From positions 18,999 through 82,998 of the forward strand of contig CAXBCF010000014.1 in assembly GCA_963973975.1 (NCBI GenBank): a stretch of DNA of 64,000 bases, written 5' to 3'. Made by a program: the position numbers and the translations under genes. The DNA is from UBA1494_A sp963973975 (GTDB lineage: Bacteria > Bacteroidota > Bacteroidia > Flavobacteriales_E > Vicingaceae). The notes beneath the pieces are model-generated. The model was not told where the DNA came from. It did not search any database and saw only the letters and a list, made by a program, of their open reading frames with translations. Numbering within the stretch: the stretch's first letter is position 1; each line of letters opens with the position of its first letter. Of this stretch, positions 36,506-43,755 are shown in pieces.

Positions 36506-36589
36506 TTTCCAATAACTTTTTTTCTTGACAAACTTTTCATTATCATTGCCCAGTTAATTTATTTTACTAATTATTTAATAAACCATTTC

Positions 36590-36853
36590 ATGAAAAGAAT
36601 TCAAAAAATAGTGGCTTTAGCAACACTAGTGTTTGGTCTTTCTTCGTGTGTTGTGTATGAAACACATAGCGTTACAGGAAATCCAATAGGCACAAAAAAA
36701 GCGGTAGTTAAAGCTAGTGCATTTAGCAAAAACGCTGATTTTACAATGCAGGCAGCAGCCAAAAAAGGAAAAATCGACAAAATTGGAAGTGTAGATACTA
36801 GAGTAACAGTATTCATTGTCCCATTTTATAGAACAGTTGTAACCGGAGAATAA
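36590..36853 (+). CDS. TRL-like lipoprotein, copy 1
   Basis: An 87-residue lipoprotein: signal peptide with lipobox LSSC (Cys20), then the TRL-like core NPIGTKKAVVKASAFSKNAD and AAAKKGKIDKIGSVDTRV, ending in PFYRTVVTGE. TRL-like proteins are small secreted proteins, first noted at tRNA-associated loci, of unknown function. First of three tandem paralogues; 11 bases before copy 2. Confidence 0.8.
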   Translation: MKRIQKIVALATLVFGLSSCVVYETHSVTGNPIGTKKAVVKASAFSKNADFTMQAAAKKGKIDKIGSVDTRVTVFIVPFYRTVVTGE

Positions 36854-36864
36854 AAACGAAAAAG

Positions 36865-37152
36865 ATGAAAAATATAAATAAAATACTATTTGGAGCTGTT
36901 GCTATTTTGGCTTTTAGCTCATGTACAATAACGCAACCATACGCTGTTACAGATCATCCAATTGGAAGTAAAACAGGAGTTTCTAAAACGAATGTAATTC
37001 TTGGGGTTATTCAGTTGAATAAAGATTATGGTGTAGCTGATGCTGCGAAACAAGGAAAAATTAAAGGTCCTATTTCGACAGTGGATTTGAAAATTTCAAA
37101 CTACATCCTTTTCTCAACTAAAGAGTTAATTGTAACAGGTGACGAAAATTAA
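36865..37152 (+). CDS. TRL-like lipoprotein, copy 2
   Basis: A 95-residue paralogue of its neighbours with lipobox FSSC (Cys20). The core runs HPIGSKTGVSKTNVILGVIQ, then DYGVADAAKQGKIKGPISTV, and ends in ELIVTGDEN. The divergence from copies 1 and 3 (about a third to a half of positions shared by eye) shows an old duplication. Separated by 12 bases from copy 3, so the three are one transcript. Confidence 0.8.
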   Translation: MKNINKILFGAVAILAFSSCTITQPYAVTDHPIGSKTGVSKTNVILGVIQLNKDYGVADAAKQGKIKGPISTVDLKISNYILFSTKELIVTGDEN

Positions 37153-37164
37153 AAAAATATAACT

Positions 37165-37455
37165 ATGAAACTTATAAGAAATTTAACATTTTTGGGAATG
37201 ATAGCTTTTTTATCATCCTGTAGTGTTTCAGGTCCTTTGACAGCGCCTAAAGCATTAGTAACTAAAAATGCTGTTGGATCTAAAGTAGGTAAAGCAGAAA
37301 GAAAAATCTGGTTAGGTATTTGGCTTGGCAATACAGATTTGAGTATCACAAAAGCTGCTAAAAACGGAAAAATCACTAAGATTGCTACTGTTGATGCAGA
37401 GATTGAAGGTGGATTTCTTTCTACTACTTACAGAACAATTGTAACTGGAGAATAA
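37165..37455 (+). CDS. TRL-like lipoprotein, copy 3
   Basis: A 96-residue paralogue with lipobox LSSC (Cys19). It is the closest of the three to the family pattern: NAVGSKVGKAERKIWLGIWL, then NTDLSITKAAKNGKITKIAT and TTYRTIVTGE. A strong terminator 18 bases downstream ends the transcript, so the three lipoprotein genes form a unit that sits between paaD and paaG. Confidence 0.82.
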   Translation: MKLIRNLTFLGMIAFLSSCSVSGPLTAPKALVTKNAVGSKVGKAERKIWLGIWLGNTDLSITKAAKNGKITKIATVDAEIEGGFLSTTYRTIVTGE

Positions 37456-37473
37456 ATAATTTTTAAACTTTGT

Positions 37474-37509
37474 AAAAAAGCTGTTCCATAAATTGGAGCA
37501 GCTTTTTTT
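37474..37509 (+). terminator. intrinsic terminator after the TRL-like genes
   Basis: A 15-base stem (AAAAAAGCTGTTCCA pairing with TGGAGCAGCTTTTTT, one G-U pair) closed by the loop TAAAT and ending in a run of seven T. Confidence 0.9.
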
Positions 37510-37532
37510 ATTTCACTTTTTTTGCCATTTGA

Positions 37533-37670
37533 TTATACCAATTCTTGTTATAAAACAGTTCTAATGTTTTATAATGTAAGAAGTGGTAAATGCCGATACA
37601 GCATATAAACAGTTCTTCTTTTGGACTGTATTATATTTGTAATCGGTATTAAAAAGGTTAATCGGTATAA
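37533..37670. repeat. intergenic inverted-repeat element (copy C)
   Basis: Ends TTATACCAATT (37533-37543) and AATCGGTATAA (37660-37670) are inverted repeats with one mismatch over 11 bases. Inside are a perfect 9-base inverted repeat TTATAAAAC (37548-37556) / GTTTTATAA (37566-37574), the word AGTTCTTCTTTTGGACT (37611-37627) shared with copy B, and an extra AATCGGTATTA (37641-37651). About 138 bases; non-coding. Confidence 0.65.
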
Positions 37671-37675
37671 TTCGA

Positions 37676-37683
37676 TAGTTTTG
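37676..37683 (+). promoter_or_regulatory. possible -7 box of paaG
   Basis: TAGTTTTG, 23 bases before the paaG ATG and directly after element copy C. No TTG stands at the -33 distance. Another TAnnTTTG match, TATATTTG (37632-37639), lies inside the element. Confidence 0.4.
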
Positions 37684-37706
37684 TGTCAGTTGTTATAAAT
37701 TAAATT

Positions 37707-38486
37707 ATGGATTCAATAGTATTTACCCACAAAGATGAGATAGCTTGGATTACGCTCAACCGCCCTCAATCCTACAATAGTTTTAACCGTGAGATGGCAC
37801 TTTCACTACAAAATACACTGGATGAGTGCTCTGAAAATGATTCTATTCGTGCTGTTGTAATTCAAGGTGAGGGGAAAGCTTTTTGTGCAGGGCAAGACTT
37901 AGTTGAAGTGACTGATCAAAGTCAAAATCCAGGTTTTAGAAAGATTTTAGAAGAACACTACGGACCAATTATTCAAAAGATAAGGAGTTGTAATAAACCG
38001 ATAATTGCTGCTGTAAATGGTGTGGCTGCAGGAGCTGGAGCAAACATTGCATTGGCTTGCGACATTGTTGTTGCCAATGAAAAAGCGAGCTTTATTCAAG
38101 CATTTAGTGGTATTGGATTAATTCCTGACAGTGGTGGAACATTTTTCTTGCCCCGTTTAATTGGTTTTCAAAAAGCTTCGGCATTGGCTATGTTAGGCGA
38201 TAAGGTATCGGCAATTGAGGCTGAGAAGTTGGGAATGATTTACAAAGTTTTTTCAGAAGAAAGTTTTGAATCTGAACTTAGAAATTTAGCTGAACGATTA
38301 GCAAAAATGCCCACAAAGGGACTTGCGTTAACAAAAAAAGCTTTTAACCAAGCCATGAATAATTCTCTTGGTGAGCAATTGGCACTCGAATCTAAATTGC
38401 AAATTGAAGCTAGTGAAACGAACGATTACAAAGAAGGAGTAGCCGCTTTCATTGAGAAAAGAAAACCAAATTTTAAAGGAAATTAA
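37707..38486 (+). CDS. paaG: enoyl-CoA hydratase/isomerase PaaG
   Basis: A 259-residue crotonase-fold enzyme, by context the 1,2-epoxyphenylacetyl-CoA isomerase that turns the epoxide into the oxepin. The oxyanion hole lies in FCAGQDLVEV and AAVNGVAAGAGANIAL; the IGLIPDSGGTFFLPRLIG segment carries the aspartate typical of PaaG. Family alone does not fix the substrate, but the paa neighbours do. It begins a second paa block with paaH, 11 bases apart. Confidence 0.9.
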   Translation: MDSIVFTHKDEIAWITLNRPQSYNSFNREMALSLQNTLDECSENDSIRAVVIQGEGKAFCAGQDLVEVTDQSQNPGFRKILEEHYGPIIQKIRSCNKPIIAAVNGVAAGAGANIALACDIVVANEKASFIQAFSGIGLIPDSGGTFFLPRLIGFQKASALAMLGDKVSAIEAEKLGMIYKVFSEESFESELRNLAERLAKMPTKGLALTKKAFNQAMNNSLGEQLALESKLQIEASETNDYKEGVAAFIEKRKPNFKGN

Positions 38487-38497
38487 ATTGTTGTTTT

Positions 38498-39679
38498 ATG
38501 AATGTAGGTATTATTGGTAGCGGAACTATGGGAAGTGGAATTGCTCAAGTGGCGGCTACTGCAAAATGCAATGTGGTAATTTATGATTTGAACAAAGCTG
38601 CACTTGACAAGAGTAAGGCAAGCTTAGAAAAAGTAATGCTTCGGTTGATTGAGAAAGGAAAGATCGATTCAGCTGAGTCAAAACGCATTCAAGAGGCTAT
38701 TCAATATTCTCAAAGTTTAGCAGATTTTTCAGCTTGCGATTTGGTTATTGAAGCCATCGTTGAAAATCCTGAAGTCAAGAAAAAAGTATTTATTGAGTTG
38801 GAAGGAATTGTCTCTAAAGACTGTATTATTGCTTCCAATACTTCTTCATTGTCCATTACTTCTTTAGCTGCATGCTTATCTGAAGCAGAGCGTTTTATTG
38901 GCATTCATTTCTTTAACCCAGCTCCTTTAATGAAATTGGTAGAAGTAATTCCTGCCATCCAAACTTCTGCGGCTATTTTAAAAGTAACTAAGGAAACAAT
39001 TGCTTCATGGGGTAAAATTGTGGTGCAAGCAAAAGACACACCTGGCTTTATCGTCAATAAAGTAGCCCGACCTTTTTATGGAGAGGCTTTACGTATTTAT
39101 GAAGAAGGTATAGCTGATATAGCAACTATAGATTGGGCGATGAAAGAAATTGGAGGTTTTAGAATGGGACCTTTTGAATTGATGGATTTTATCGGAAATG
39201 ATGTGAATTATACAGTCACCGAAACAGTTTTCAATGCATTTTATTTCGATTCTAGATATAAACCTGCATTTGCTCAAAAGCGACTTTCTGAAGCAGGATA
39301 TTTAGGAAGGAAAACTGTTAGAGGATATTACAATTATGCTGAAGGTGCTGAAAACCCCAAAGCAAATGAAGACGAACAATTAGGAAAAGAAATTTTTAAT
39401 CGCGTTTTGGCCATGCTAATTAACGAAGCAGCAGACACCTTGTATTTAAACATCGCTAATGCTAAAGACATTGATTTGGCCATGACCAATGGGGTGAATT
39501 ACCCTAAAGGTTTATTAGCTTGGGCTGATGAGTTAGGAATTAATCGTTGTGTTGAGATGTTGGATCAACTTTTTGATGAATATCGAGAGGAACGCTACCG
39601 ATGTTCGCCTATATTAAGAAAGATGGCTTCAAATGGAGCTAAATTTTTTAAATCCAACCTTTCAACCAGTAGTAAGTAA
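38498..39679 (+). CDS. paaH: 3-hydroxyacyl-CoA dehydrogenase (PaaH-type)
   Basis: A 393-residue NAD-dependent dehydrogenase. The Rossmann motif is GIIGSGTMGSGIAQ near the start; the catalytic segment FIGIHFFNPAPLMKLVEVI and the helical domain start KDTPGFIVNKVARPFY are clear, and a second, shorter C-terminal 3HCDH domain is present (PKGLLAWADELG). In phenylacetate catabolism PaaH oxidises 3-hydroxyadipyl-CoA. The E. coli protein is longer (about 475 residues). Its end overlaps the convergent gene by 32 bases. Confidence 0.9.
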   Translation: MNVGIIGSGTMGSGIAQVAATAKCNVVIYDLNKAALDKSKASLEKVMLRLIEKGKIDSAESKRIQEAIQYSQSLADFSACDLVIEAIVENPEVKKKVFIELEGIVSKDCIIASNTSSLSITSLAACLSEAERFIGIHFFNPAPLMKLVEVIPAIQTSAAILKVTKETIASWGKIVVQAKDTPGFIVNKVARPFYGEALRIYEEGIADIATIDWAMKEIGGFRMGPFELMDFIGNDVNYTVTETVFNAFYFDSRYKPAFAQKRLSEAGYLGRKTVRGYYNYAEGAENPKANEDEQLGKEIFNRVLAMLINEAADTLYLNIANAKDIDLAMTNGVNYPKGLLAWADELGINRCVEMLDQLFDEYREERYRCSPILRKMASNGAKFFKSNLSTSSK

Positions 39680-40334
39680 TTGCAAGGTATTCACGAATTA
39701 CAATTATTTCATATTGCAAATAGCTCCATAAGTTATAGCGCAAGTTAAGGTTGCTAATCTTTCTTTTTTCTAAATCATCTTCTTTGTATAAAGCTTCTTT
39801 ATCAGGAGGTCTTTCAAAGGTCGGACTTCCTCCAATGTTTGTGAAACCAACCTTTTTGAAACTTGCAATAGATCTATAAGTATGTTCGGGAGAGGTTACT
39901 ATCAATAAACTACTTTCTTTATTTGGAATTAGTTCACCAATCTCTAATGCTTGAGTGCGTGTATTGTAGCCATTTGGAGCAAATGAAATACGATTAGAAT
40001 CTATCGACTTTGTTATAAACTCCGCTTTCATTAACTCCAACTGATAGGTACTATCCTCTACATTATAGGGCATTGCTAAAATGATTTTAGCTTTGGGAAA
40101 TTTTAAAGCGAGATGAGCACCAAAATAAGCTCTCATCAAACCATCCGGTGAGGGCATACCATCACCACCCATAACAACGATGTATTCAGGGGCATTTTCC
40201 AATTTTTCATCTAATACTCCTAATCGGTGATAAGCCCAATATGGTACATCAGTAAAAGCAAGAACTACCATAATAATCGCTATGCTACTTATTGTGTAAG
40301 CGAGTTTATTTAGAATGGATTTAAAAAATTGCAT
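39648..40334 (-). CDS. YdcF/SanA-like (DUF218) membrane protein
   Basis: A 228-residue protein with one N-terminal membrane segment (about residues 10-30) and a DUF218 domain: YIVVMGGDGMPSPDG at the start, RISFAPNGYNTRTQALEIGE, and LLIVTSPEHTYRSIASFKK with the conserved histidine. Relatives (SanA, ElyC, YdcF) act in envelope or polysaccharide metabolism; the exact reaction is unknown. The 3' ends of this gene and paaH overlap tail to tail. Confidence 0.85.
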   Translation of the reverse strand: MQFFKSILNKLAYTISSIAIIMVVLAFTDVPYWAYHRLGVLDEKLENAPEYIVVMGGDGMPSPDGLMRAYFGAHLALKFPKAKIILAMPYNVEDSTYQLELMKAEFITKSIDSNRISFAPNGYNTRTQALEIGELIPNKESSLLIVTSPEHTYRSIASFKKVGFTNIGGSPTFERPPDKEALYKEDDLEKRKISNLNLRYNLWSYLQYEIIVIREYLAITYYWLKGWI

Positions 40335-40338
40335 GAAG

Positions 40339-40346
40339 CAAAAGTA
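40339..40346 (-). promoter_or_regulatory. -7 box, 4 bases from the YdcF-like start
   Basis: On the minus strand TACTTTTG, then CTTC and the ATG. Transcription would begin at about the start codon. No clear -33. Confidence 0.45.
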
Positions 40347-40366
40347 AACTATTGGAGCATTGTCGC

Positions 40367-41023
40367 CTAACGATTTTCTTGTCGTTTAAAATCTCCTCTC
40401 TTCCAAGCTTCAATAAATTGTGCCCAAGCAATTGGATTTAGAAGGTTGCTGAGATTATTCATTCGCGACTGACCTGCATAGTAGAGCTGATTAAAACGCT
40501 GTTGGTTTTCCCATTTAAAATTCATGCTTCCATCCATTGGCATTACAGCCGCTTTTGCAGCAAGGGTTGACGGGTCTAAATTTTTTCTTGCAATTTCCAA
40601 ATCATCATCGGGGATTTTAAGTGCTAAAAAAGCGTCTTTAAATTGCTCAGGAGTAGGCCAAGGGTAAATATTGACTGTCTCTAATTCGATAGTGTCACTT
40701 ACCATGCTGTGAATTAAAGAGTAGTGAGATCCTTGAAGGCTATCAGAAACATAAAAATCTGAACTGCGATAACCAATAGAAGAAAAAACAATTGTATCTC
40801 CTTTTTTAGCAACAAATGAAAAGTAACCATAATAGTCTGAGGTAGTTCCTCGATTGGTATTTTTTACCATTACCGTTGCAAATGGCACAGGAACCAAGCT
40901 GTCTTGATCCACAATAATTCCTGAAAACTGAATTAAATCATAGTCAGCTTCTTGAGCATGAACTGAATTAACCGAACAAATAATTAAGAAAGAAAATAAA
41001 CTGAGAATTCTAATTAATAACAT
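40367..41023 (-). CDS. secreted carboxypeptidase-regulatory-like (CarbopepD_reg_2) protein
   Basis: A 218-residue protein with a signal peptide ending SVHAQ (about residue 24). The beta-sandwich domain common to Bacteroidota envelope proteins follows: IQFSGIIVDQDSLVPVPFAT, then VMVKNTNRGTTSDYYGYFSF and GDTIVFSSIGYRSSDF. The C-terminal half is specific to this protein type and unrecognised. It may lie in the periplasm. Transcribed with or next to the M23 peptidase gene, 44 bases upstream. Confidence 0.85.
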   Translation of the reverse strand: MLLIRILSLFSFLIICSVNSVHAQEADYDLIQFSGIIVDQDSLVPVPFATVMVKNTNRGTTSDYYGYFSFVAKKGDTIVFSSIGYRSSDFYVSDSLQGSHYSLIHSMVSDTIELETVNIYPWPTPEQFKDAFLALKIPDDDLEIARKNLDPSTLAAKAAVMPMDGSMNFKWENQQRFNQLYYAGQSRMNNLSNLLNPIAWAQFIEAWKRGDFKRQENR

Positions 41024-41027
41024 GTAT

Positions 41028-41035
41028 CAAAATTA
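41028..41035 (-). promoter_or_regulatory. -7 box, 4 bases from the start of the secreted protein
   Basis: On the minus strand TAATTTTG, then ATAC and the ATG: the same 4-base spacing as at thiL, pirin and the YdcF-like gene. A TTG lies only 15 bases upstream, shorter than usual. Confidence 0.45.
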
Positions 41036-41067
41036 AGGAATGTATTTTTTCAAAAAAATAAAGAATG

Positions 41068-42792
41068 TTAACGAATAAAGTCTGCTTCAAAGGTGCTTGT
41101 GTTATTCACACCATCACTAACTATTAATTTGAATTGATGTTTTCCAGCTGGAACTTTTTCGTCAAAAAAATAGGTGAGTAAATCGTTTTTAGCATCGTAT
41201 TCCATCAAAATCCATTTTCCATCAACCGTGCCTCTGTAGTAATTGATTCCAGATAAATTATCATTAATTTTTACAGAAATGGACCATTTATTTCGCATGT
41301 CTGAATTTTGATAAATATTTATAGGAACTATTTTTGGAGCTGTAGTATCTACAGCAATAGCATAACCTCCAAAGCTTCTACTTTTTACTGTTAGGTTATC
41401 ACCTTTCCAAGTCCCACCTTCAGGATACCATGATCTGCCATCGGTTGTGCTTACTATTAATGATTTTGGTCTTAATTCTTTGCTAATGGTTTTGCCTTTT
41501 ATTGAAATACTCATGTGGCTATGAAGAGGAGTATAACAGTTGTGCAACCAATAAATTGGGCTGATGGTTTTTTCTGTTGCTGCCTCTTCTCTGAATTCAA
41601 AATACAAATCATCATAGAGCAATCCTTGCGGAATGTCTACCAAAATGGCATCAGCCATAAATGTATTTCGTTGATTATAAGGGAAAAATCGAATAATTTC
41701 TCCAGATTTAAATTCTGCAGGCTGCTTGGCTTCAATCTTTTTAGCGGTCACTTCGAAGCTAATTGTTGAAGCATTTTGATTGATATCACTTACTTTGTAG
41801 CTAAGTTGATGCGTCTGTCCATCATTGAAAATTAGATGCCCTTTATTTTCGTGATGCTTGTAAAATCGAAGTTTGTTCCCTTTTAAAATATAACTTCTTT
41901 GTACTCTTTTGCGATTTAAAACGTAGGTTTTGTAATCAATTAAAGCATTGAGGTAACGACCTTCATGAAAGGCAAACTCATTCATTTCTTGTTCGAAGAC
42001 TAGTTTTTCATTGTGCCTTAATTGAATGTTGTAGAGGCCATAAGAGTTTCCTGTACCATTCATTCGATCAACGGCTTCAATACCAAATCCAAATTCACCG
42101 TAAAGATTAATTGTTGGGTGACTCGTCAAGTGATAAACTCCATTTTTGCCGTAGGTACTTATGCGTTTAGGTTGATTTATTCCATTAATTAAAGAGGTGT
42201 CATTTAAAGGATAAATAGTAATTCCATAAATATCAGGATTGATTTGATCTTTTATGTCAAATCCAAACAAGAAGGGATTGATTGGGTGTTCTGTTTTTGA
42301 CTCTCTGATTTCGAAATGCAAATGTGGCCCACCTGAACCACCTGAATTCCCGGAATAAGCAATCAACTCTCCTTTCTTTACTTGAATTTCATTTTGACTT
42401 GGAAAAATTTGAACTGCAAAACTTTCTTTTGTGTATTGATAGGCTTCAACGTATTGATTGATTTTATCGCTGTATTTTTTTAAATGTGCATAAACACTAG
42501 TGTAGCCATTTGGATGTGTTACGTAAATTGCTTTTCCATAACCATAAGGTGAAACTCGGATTCGACTGACATATCCGTCTGCAACTGCCAGTACTTTTTG
42601 TCCTTCCACTCCTTGCGTTTTAATATCGAGTCCTGCATGAAAGTGATTGGATCGAAGTTCACCGAAATTACCTGAAAGAAATAGTGGAATTTCTAAAGGA
42701 GAGCTGAAGTAATTTTTAGGATAATTCTGAGCAATTATTTGTAACGATGCAGTGTAAGCGAATAGAAGACAAGTCAAGAAAAAACGAGGCAT
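41068..42792 (-). CDS. M23 family metallopeptidase
   Basis: A 574-residue periplasmic peptidase with a signal peptide (cleaved near IIAQ, residue 22). The M23 (lysostaphin-like) zinc site is seen as HAGLD (His52, Asp56), YAHL (His103) and the HLH pair (His157, His159) in GGPHLHFEIRES. Such enzymes cut peptidoglycan cross-bridges or stems. About 400 residues follow with Ig-like strands and a last domain with DTTAPKIVPI, as in other Bacteroidota M23 proteins. The ATG at 42792 is chosen; a TTG at 42813 would overlap the -7 box TACCTTTG. Confidence 0.92.
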   Translation of the reverse strand: MPRFFLTCLLFAYTASLQIIAQNYPKNYFSSPLEIPLFLSGNFGELRSNHFHAGLDIKTQGVEGQKVLAVADGYVSRIRVSPYGYGKAIYVTHPNGYTSVYAHLKKYSDKINQYVEAYQYTKESFAVQIFPSQNEIQVKKGELIAYSGNSGGSGGPHLHFEIRESKTEHPINPFLFGFDIKDQINPDIYGITIYPLNDTSLINGINQPKRISTYGKNGVYHLTSHPTINLYGEFGFGIEAVDRMNGTGNSYGLYNIQLRHNEKLVFEQEMNEFAFHEGRYLNALIDYKTYVLNRKRVQRSYILKGNKLRFYKHHENKGHLIFNDGQTHQLSYKVSDINQNASTISFEVTAKKIEAKQPAEFKSGEIIRFFPYNQRNTFMADAILVDIPQGLLYDDLYFEFREEAATEKTISPIYWLHNCYTPLHSHMSISIKGKTISKELRPKSLIVSTTDGRSWYPEGGTWKGDNLTVKSRSFGGYAIAVDTTAPKIVPINIYQNSDMRNKWSISVKINDNLSGINYYRGTVDGKWILMEYDAKNDLLTYFFDEKVPAGKHQFKLIVSDGVNNTSTFEADFIR

Positions 42793-42810
42793 AGAAATAA
42801 ATTTGAAGGA

Positions 42811-42818
42811 CAAAGGTA
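42811..42818 (-). promoter_or_regulatory. -7 box of the M23 peptidase gene
   Basis: On the minus strand TACCTTTG, 18 bases before the ATG at 42792. It decides the start: the TTG at 42813 would lie within the promoter. Confidence 0.55.
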
Positions 42819-42879
42819 GTGAAGGAAATTTTACTTCTTTCGGCTATTTTTTTCTTAAAGAGTTAAAAAAATCATTAGA

Positions 42880-42909
42880 TTTGTTTCTGTGATTCAACTA
42901 TTAATTTTG
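42880..42909 (+). promoter_or_regulatory. promoter of the coiled-coil/zapA operon
   Basis: -33 TTTG (42880-42883), 18-base spacer, -7 TAATTTTG (42902-42909), then two bases and the ATG at 42912. The mRNA would have little or no leader. A second TAnnTTTG match (42876-42883) overlaps the -33. Confidence 0.65.
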
Positions 42910-42911
42910 TC

Positions 42912-43196
42912 ATGAGTTACTTGTCTGAAAGTTTTGATTCGCTTGAAATTCAAGTGAAAGAAATAATTAAAATCAAACAAAATTTACAGCAAGAAAACAA
43001 AGAATTGGGCTTAGAAAATGAAAATTTGCAAAAAGCCCTTGAAAAATGCCAGAGTGAAATAGAAGAATTGAAAGAAAGAAACAAGATTTTGCGAATTGCC
43101 GGAAGTAGTAAAAGTGGAGATAATCGCGAAGTTAAGTTGAAGATAAATGAAATAGTACGGGAGGTCGATAAGTGTATCGCCCAACTAAATCAGTAA
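42912..43196 (+). CDS. small coiled-coil protein next to zapA
   Basis: A 94-residue protein, almost wholly coiled coil (heptads from about residue 8 to 62: LEIQVKEIIKIKQNLQQEN, then LGLENENLQKALEKCQSEIE and LKERNKILRIAG), followed by a short helix (VKLKINEIVREVDKCIAQL). Similar short coiled coils precede zapA in many Bacteroidota and may act with it at the division ring, like ZapB; there is no clear sequence proof of this. Six bases separate it from zapA. Confidence 0.75.
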   Translation: MSYLSESFDSLEIQVKEIIKIKQNLQQENKELGLENENLQKALEKCQSEIEELKERNKILRIAGSSKSGDNREVKLKINEIVREVDKCIAQLNQ

Positions 43197-43202
43197 ACAT
43201 CC

Positions 43203-43487
43203 GTGAAGGAGCTATCGATAAAAGTAAGTATTGCAGGAAGGGTTTATCCTCTGACTGTGAAACAAGAAGAGGAAGAAGGAATTCGCAAGGCTGTTAAAGC
43301 TTTGGAGACCATGATGAAAGATTACGAGCAGAAATATGCCGTAAAAGATAAACAAGACCTCTTGGCAATGTGTGCCTTGCAATACGCAACTGATGCCTTA
43401 GGGCTTGTCGATAAATCGAAGCAAGTGGATGATGAAATTGCTGATCAAATTAGAAGACTGGAAAAAGAAGTGATTTCAGCGCTTTAG
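43203..43487 (+). CDS. zapA: cell division protein ZapA
   Basis: A 94-residue ZapA, which bundles FtsZ filaments. The N-terminal domain shows LSIKVSIAGRVYPLTV followed by EEGIRKAVKALETMM, and the C-terminal helix QDLLAMCALQYATDALGL is typical. It begins with GTG. It lies between a coiled-coil gene and the 6S-like RNA, with rny beyond, an arrangement I recall as common in flavobacteria. Confidence 0.92.
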   Translation: MKELSIKVSIAGRVYPLTVKQEEEEGIRKAVKALETMMKDYEQKYAVKDKQDLLAMCALQYATDALGLVDKSKQVDDEIADQIRRLEKEVISAL

Positions 43488-43521
43488 CGTTCTTTAAATA
43501 ATAGAGTCAAGAAATTGACTG

Positions 43522-43737
43522 ACAAACCTGCCCGTACAGTTTGTTATGTTTGGTAAACTCAACATTTTTCTCAAATGGGTTTAACTTAGTGCTAATGCAA
43601 ACAGGCCTTACTTACCCATGCACTGCATGGTGATTTTTCGATTTCATCGAAAGACGTTGGAAGTTTAAATTAGACGGAAAACCCTAATCCTTTCTTTTAG
43701 GGGTTTACTTAAGCAACAAATTGTACGGGTTTTTTTT
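43522..43737 (+). ncRNA. ssrS: 6S RNA (6S-Flavo type), probable
   Basis: A structured, non-coding segment of about 216 bases between zapA and rny. Its ends pair perfectly: CCCGTACA (43531-43538) with TGTACGGG (43722-43729), followed by eight T as a terminator. Inside are hairpins CCATGC/GCATGG, TTTCGAT/ATCGAAA and AAACCCTAA with TTAGGGGTTT. 6S RNA is a long rod with a central bubble that binds RNA polymerase, and the zapA neighbour is known from many phyla. The 5' end is estimated, and no consensus -7 box was found in front of it. Another structured RNA is possible. Confidence 0.65.
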
Positions 43738-43755
43738 ATACCTAAAAATTAAGAA

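Noticed and set aside
42793..42813. TTG start of the M23 peptidase at 42813
   Set aside because: It overlaps the -7 box TACCTTTG at 42811-42818; the ATG at 42792 gives a normal signal peptide.
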